Below, piece by piece: positions 32,368 to 35,527 of a stretch of 35,527 bases of DNA; within the stretch, counting starts at the first letter, position 1, and every line of letters starts with the position of its first letter. The stretch comes from Anaerolineales bacterium (GTDB lineage Bacteria; Chloroflexota; Anaerolineae; Anaerolineales; UBA11657): positions 1 through 35,527 of the forward strand of contig JAKUPR010000013.1 in assembly GCA_022450585.1 (NCBI GenBank), given 5' to 3'. The translations under genes were made by a program, and so were the position numbers. The notes beneath the pieces were generated by a model. The model was not told where the DNA came from, did no database searches, and saw nothing but the letters and a program-made list of their open reading frames with translations.

Positions 32368-33807
32368 ATGTCTGAAGATAAATTACCTTCTCGCAGCGAA
32401 GATTATAACGACTGGTACAACAGCCTAGTGATTCGGGCGGATTTGGCCGACTATGGCCCGGCTCGTGGCACCATGATTGTCAAGCCTTATGGATGGACGT
32501 TATGGGAAAACATCCAGCAGGCACTTGATCGGCGTTTCAAGTCCACTGGACATGTGAATGCTGGATTCCCTATGCTTATCCCAAAAAGCTTCATCGATCG
32601 TGAGACATCGCACGTGGAGGGTTTCTCTCCGGAGCTTGCTGTGGTCACCGTCGGTGGGGGCAAGCAGCTAGAGGAACCCTTAGTAGTGAGACCTACTTCT
32701 GAGACTATCATTGGGCACACTTATGCCAAATGGATCAAATCGTATCGTGACCTACCACTGTTAGTTAATCTGTGGAATAGCGTGGTGCGTTGGGAACTTC
32801 GAACCAAGCTGTTTCTTCGCACTCTTGAATTCTGGTGGCAAGAAGGTCACACTGCTCATGCCACATATGAAGAAGCGCAGGAGGAGACCCGACAGATGTT
32901 GGATGTATATCTTGATTTCGCACGTAACGAGGCGGCGGTCCCTGCATTTTTCGGACGCAAGAGCGATTCGGAGAGGTTTCCGGGTGCCGATTTGACCTAC
33001 TCGATGGAAGCTATGATGGGAGACAAAAAAGCGCTTCAAGCTGCTACTTCACACAATCTTGGCCAGAATTTCGCGCGTGCGTTTGACATACAATACTTGG
33101 ATCAAAACAATGAGATGCAGTACTGTTGGACGACATCGTGGGGACTATCAACTCGTTTCATCGGTGCGATGATCATGACACACGGTGATGACCAGGGGTT
33201 GATTCTACCCCCTCGTCTCGCTCCGCACCAGGTTGTTATTGTGCCAATATACAAGAATCATGACGAAAAGGCATTGGTGATGGAGGTAGTAGAGCGCATC
33301 AGTCGATTGTTGGAAAGTTCCGGTTTGCGATTAAAGATAGATAATCGCGAAGGTTTGACGCCTGGATTCAAATTCAATGATTGGGAGATGAGGGGTGTAC
33401 CATTACGTGTGGAGATTGGGCCGCGGGATGTGGCTAATGAGTCAGTGGGTCTTGCACGTCGGGATATCCCGGGTCGGGACGGGAAATCATTTGTGCCACA
33501 AGAAGGAATAGGACCGGTGGTTGAGGAGATTTTGGCAAAAATTCAGCTTGAGTTGCTGGAGCGTGCCACCGCTTTTCGAGATGCAAATACGCATCAACCT
33601 CGCGACTACGCGCATTTTAAGGAGATAGTGGCTGATGGCTTTGCCTTTACCGGGTGGTGCGGTGGAGAGGAATGTGAGACCTCCATTAAGAATGACACAA
33701 AAGCAACCAACCGTTGTATGCCTTTCGAGCAGCCCAAGGATGTGGGTTTATGTATTTATTGTGGCCGTGCAGCTGTAGAACAGGTGTATTTCGCACGGGC
33801 GTATTGA
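32368..33807 (+). CDS. proS: Prolyl-tRNA synthetase, archaeal/eukaryotic type
   Basis: The 479-residue protein is a class II prolyl-tRNA synthetase of the short type 3 form, lacking the bacterial editing insertion. Motif 2 is in LWNSVVRWELRTKLFLRTLEFWWQEGHTAHAT, seen as RTKLFLRTLEFWWQEGH. Motif 3 lies in STRFIGAMIMTHGDDQGLILPPRLAPHQ. The anticodon-binding domain follows. The C-terminal zinc-type domain has cysteines in WCGGEECE, NRCMPF and LCIYCGR and ends in the family's conserved tyrosine. This type occurs in many bacteria, including Chloroflexota, so it need not be a recent transfer. No clear Shine-Dalgarno precedes the ATG. Confidence 0.96.
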   Translation: MSEDKLPSRSEDYNDWYNSLVIRADLADYGPARGTMIVKPYGWTLWENIQQALDRRFKSTGHVNAGFPMLIPKSFIDRETSHVEGFSPELAVVTVGGGKQLEEPLVVRPTSETIIGHTYAKWIKSYRDLPLLVNLWNSVVRWELRTKLFLRTLEFWWQEGHTAHATYEEAQEETRQMLDVYLDFARNEAAVPAFFGRKSDSERFPGADLTYSMEAMMGDKKALQAATSHNLGQNFARAFDIQYLDQNNEMQYCWTTSWGLSTRFIGAMIMTHGDDQGLILPPRLAPHQVVIVPIYKNHDEKALVMEVVERISRLLESSGLRLKIDNREGLTPGFKFNDWEMRGVPLRVEIGPRDVANESVGLARRDIPGRDGKSFVPQEGIGPVVEEILAKIQLELLERATAFRDANTHQPRDYAHFKEIVADGFAFTGWCGGEECETSIKNDTKATNRCMPFEQPKDVGLCIYCGRAAVEQVYFARAY

Positions 33808-33851
33808 ATGTATTTTGTGCTTGAAGGTCGGCGTGTAGGGGGAGCAGAAGT

Positions 33852-34058
33852 ATGAAGTACAGCGCAGAAGTCTAGGTCGATTACCAATCTCCGGGGAAAC
33901 TTGAACGACTTTTCCAGATTATTCAGAAAGAAAATAAGGAGTCCATCTTTAAGCTAGATGTAGTTGTCTGGTACCGCTTTGCCCCCGACAATCTTTTATG
34001 CGCAGCCTGGTTCCACCTCCTAAATGTTGTTCTCCTGAATATGGTGCAGGATCTCTAA
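33852..34058 (+). pseudogene. Short decayed reading frame with amber codon 8 (possibly Pcc1-like)
   Basis: An ATG with a good GGGGGAG ribosome site eight bases upstream starts a frame reading MKYSAEV, then TAG, then VDYQSPGKLERLFQIIQKEN and about 40 further residues to a TAA. The reading continues as protein-like sequence across the TAG, which suggests one nonsense change (from CAG or GAG). The length, the SAEV-x-VDY-x-SP beginning, and the C-terminal LCAAWFHLLNVVLLNMVQ recall the small KEOPS subunit Pcc1 (SP..., LRA..NS.LR pattern). This is a weak resemblance by eye. It could equally be unrelated debris. Confidence 0.3.
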
Positions 34059-34101
34059 GAATTACCTGGATACTTGCTGTATCCTTGAGCATCTTAAGTA
34101 G

Positions 34102-34299
34102 TCTGATTGTGTAGCTCCTCTCCGATACACATCTGGTTTATCAACCCGAACATATACCGTACTAATTATTTCTGGCTGTGCCCGTCCTTGTTATTGGAAT
34201 TTCGTTATTAGCAAGCGCGACAAAAAAGGCTATCGTCGTTGGGTAGGTCTGGGTAGTACGGTAGGGTATGTCATCATTGCCATTCTATGGATTTCTTGA
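34102..34299 (+). pseudogene. Start-less fragment resembling the end of a small membrane protein
   Basis: A stop-to-stop frame of 65 codons with no ATG/GTG/TTG. Its last 30 residues look protein-like: a basic stretch NFVISKRDKKGYRRW followed by one hydrophobic helix VGLGSTVGYVIIAILWIS. It is in a different frame from the fragment at 33852-34058. A small hairpin (GGATAC / GTATCC, 34068-34084) lies between them. Together with the preceding fragment it fills much of the 664-base gap between proS and rpsO. I cannot identify a parent family. Confidence 0.25.
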
Positions 34300-34384
34300 T
34301 TTCTATGGTTACGTTGGAGGGACACAACTTGCGACAATGAAGCTCATGTGAGTCGACCCTACCAGAGGGTTTTGGTTGTCGGTA

Positions 34385-34393
34385 TGGTATAAT
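34385..34393 (+). promoter_or_regulatory. Extended -10 promoter of rpsO
   Basis: TGG followed by a perfect TATAAT (34388-34393). No good -35 is seen. The predicted start is near 34400, giving a leader of about 70 bases. Confidence 0.5.
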
Positions 34394-34471
34394 TCGCCGC
34401 ATTGAGTATGCTGTTGGGTCGGTGTTGCCAATCTAGAGTGTGTTGAGACGTTAAACAGGTGGAAAGATGGT

Positions 34472-34744
34472 ATGACGATGTCTAAGGATGCAAAAACAGA
34501 GATTATCAAGGAGTTTCAACGTGATGTTAGCGATACTGGTTCGCCTGAAGTGCAGGTTGCGTTGCTAACACGACGGATTGAGTACTTGACCGACCATCTT
34601 CGTGAACACAAGAAGGATGAGCACTCCCGACGCGGTCTTTTGAAATTGGTTGGACAGCGACGTAGACACTTGAATTATCTGAGCCGACATGCTCCGCAAA
34701 GCCACGACGCGGTTGTCTCTCGTCTGGGATTGCGGAGAAAATAG
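34472..34744 (+). CDS. rpsO: 30S ribosomal protein S15
   Basis: S15 binds the central domain of 16S rRNA. The protein has 90 residues and the family signature [19 protein letters not shown], followed by [16 protein letters not shown] and [14 protein letters not shown] lies five bases before the ATG at 34472; a second ATG at 34478 gives the more usual MSKDAK beginning. A strong terminator follows, before pnp, the classical rpsO-pnp gene order. Confidence 0.97.
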   Translation: MTMSKDAKTEIIKEFQRDVSDTGSPEVQVALLTRRIEYLTDHLREHKKDEHSRRGLLKLVGQRRRHLNYLSRHAPQSHDAVVSRLGLRRK

Positions 34745-34766
34745 GCTCTGCGGGTTTTTCTGGATT

Positions 34767-34807
34767 GGGCAAGTGGATAGAATGAAATCCATTTGCCCGT
34801 TTTTTAT
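34767..34807 (+). terminator. Intrinsic terminator after rpsO
   Basis: GGGCAAGTGGAT (34767-34778) pairs with ATCCATTTGCCC (34787-34798), 12 base pairs including one G-U, over an 8-base loop, followed by GTTTTTTATTT. It is the clearest terminator in the window. It lies between rpsO and pnp and would limit readthrough into pnp. Confidence 0.9.
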
Positions 34808-34968
34808 TTGGTTCCGGTCTGGTTGGTGAGGCATTGGAGAGAGAATAGGAAGCGATATGTGCGGCGTTTCCTTTCCTGTTTCCAGTCCCTGACCTTCCTT
34901 ATGGCCGGTTTGTTATTGAGCGTCATCGCGTGTTCGGATGCGTTCACAGGCTATAGAGGAGGTTTATT

Positions 34969-35527
34969 ATGACAGATGCAAAGCAGTACAACGCTGTAGT
35001 TGGTGGTGACACAGTCACTGTCGAAACTGGAAAGTTGGCCAATTTGGCTGGTGGTGCGGTTACGGTGAGGCAGGGAGACACCATGTTGCTCGCAACCGCG
35101 ACTATGTCGAAGAATCCCCGTCCTGGGATTGACTTCTTTCCGTTGAGTGTTGACTTTGAGGAAAAACTTTACGCTGCTGGACGTATCCCTGGATCGTTTT
35201 TTCGGCGTGAAGGTCGTCCTAGCGAGGGCGCGATTCTTACCTGTCGCCTAACAGATCGTCCGCTGCGTCCCCTTTTTCCAAAAGATTTACGGAATGAAGT
35301 TCAAATTATTATCACAGTGCTTTCGGTAGATAGTATCCATCAGCCGGATATCCTAGCTATTGTTGGTGCTAGCACTGCGTTGTCAATCTCTGATATTCCG
35401 TTTGGAGTTACGCCCTATGGCGGTCCTGTTAGCGCTGTCCGGGTGGGTTTGATTGATGATGACTTTGTCATCAATCCTACTTTTGAGCAGATGGAAACAT
35501 CAAAGCTTGATTTGCGACTGGCCGGCA
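34969..35527 (+). CDS. pnp: Polyribonucleotide nucleotidyltransferase (3' end outside window)
   Basis: PNPase is a phosphorolytic 3'-5' exoribonuclease in RNA turnover. The visible 186 residues cover most of the first RNase PH domain: [78 protein letters not shown] and [19 protein letters not shown], all highly conserved. GAGGAGGT lies five bases before the ATG. The frame runs to the end of the window without a stop. It follows rpsO after a terminator and a gap of about 160 bases that holds no gene I can support. Confidence 0.97.
   Translation, partial: MTDAKQYNAVVGGDTVTVETGKLANLAGGAVTVRQGDTMLLATATMSKNPRPGIDFFPLSVDFEEKLYAAGRIPGSFFRREGRPSEGAILTCRLTDRPLRPLFPKDLRNEVQIIITVLSVDSIHQPDILAIVGASTALSISDIPFGVTPYGGPVSAVRVGLIDDDFVINPTFEQMETSKLDLRLAG

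Noticed and set aside
32368-33807. proS as a recent archaeal transfer
   Set aside because: Type 3 prolyl-tRNA synthetases are widespread in bacteria, and codon use looks like that of the neighbours.

Overview
The window looks like a chromosomal segment of a Chloroflexota-type bacterium, possibly of the Dehalococcoidia/SAR202 kind. This is inferred from gene content and protein style, not from a marker-gene comparison: RNase J, a DtxR-type regulator, archaeal/eukaryote-type prolyl-tRNA synthetase, SelA, complex I genes with two NuoM copies, and a PMT/DUF2142-like membrane protein. Superoxide dismutase, malate synthase and a full complex I membrane arm suggest a respiring, oxygen-exposed cell. 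There are no insertion sequences, CRISPR arrays, rRNA genes or recognisable tRNA genes. Almost all of the window is housekeeping sequence.

Layout. 1-800: end of a membrane glycosyltransferase-like gene. 813-2662: RNase J behind its own promoter and a leader that contains a terminator-like hairpin. 2670-6735 (minus): a compact operon running from a small membrane protein through selA and an M24 peptidase to tsaD. 6928-7764 (plus): a membrane protein of unknown function, apparently on a leaderless mRNA. 7782-9117 (minus): JAMM/M67 peptidase, plsY and a coupled 46-residue membrane peptide, divergent from a DtxR/MntR-type regulator (9215-9901). 10042-12639 (minus): fumarase/aspartase-family lyase, 7Fe ferredoxin and superoxide dismutase. 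13008-14603 (minus): malate synthase. 15186-26953 (plus): complex I genes A, H, J, K, L, M, M, N followed by ATP synthase genes Z, B, E and a b-delta fusion. 27097-35527 (plus): murE, an undecaprenyl-phosphate sugar transferase, metK, a LOG-family protein, proS, a gene-poor stretch with apparent gene remnants, rpsO and the start of pnp.

The most distinctive feature is the bioenergetic block. It holds the proton-translocating membrane parts of complex I and of the ATP synthase back to back, without any soluble-arm gene (no nuoB, C, D, E, F, G or I; no atpA, G, D or C). The second NuoM lacks the usual TM7 lysine, NuoL has a longer C-terminal lateral-helix region, subunit a carries a His/Cys-rich outer loop, and subunit b ends in the C-terminal domain of subunit delta.

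Gene expression also has unusual points. The lyase at 10042-11466 and atpZ have N-terminal coding sequence with no ATG/GTG/TTG start. Two or three genes appear leaderless. rnj and metK each have a terminator-like hairpin between a good promoter and the start codon. I did not find an obviously new defence or mobile system; the candidates for novelty are these architectural and initiation features.
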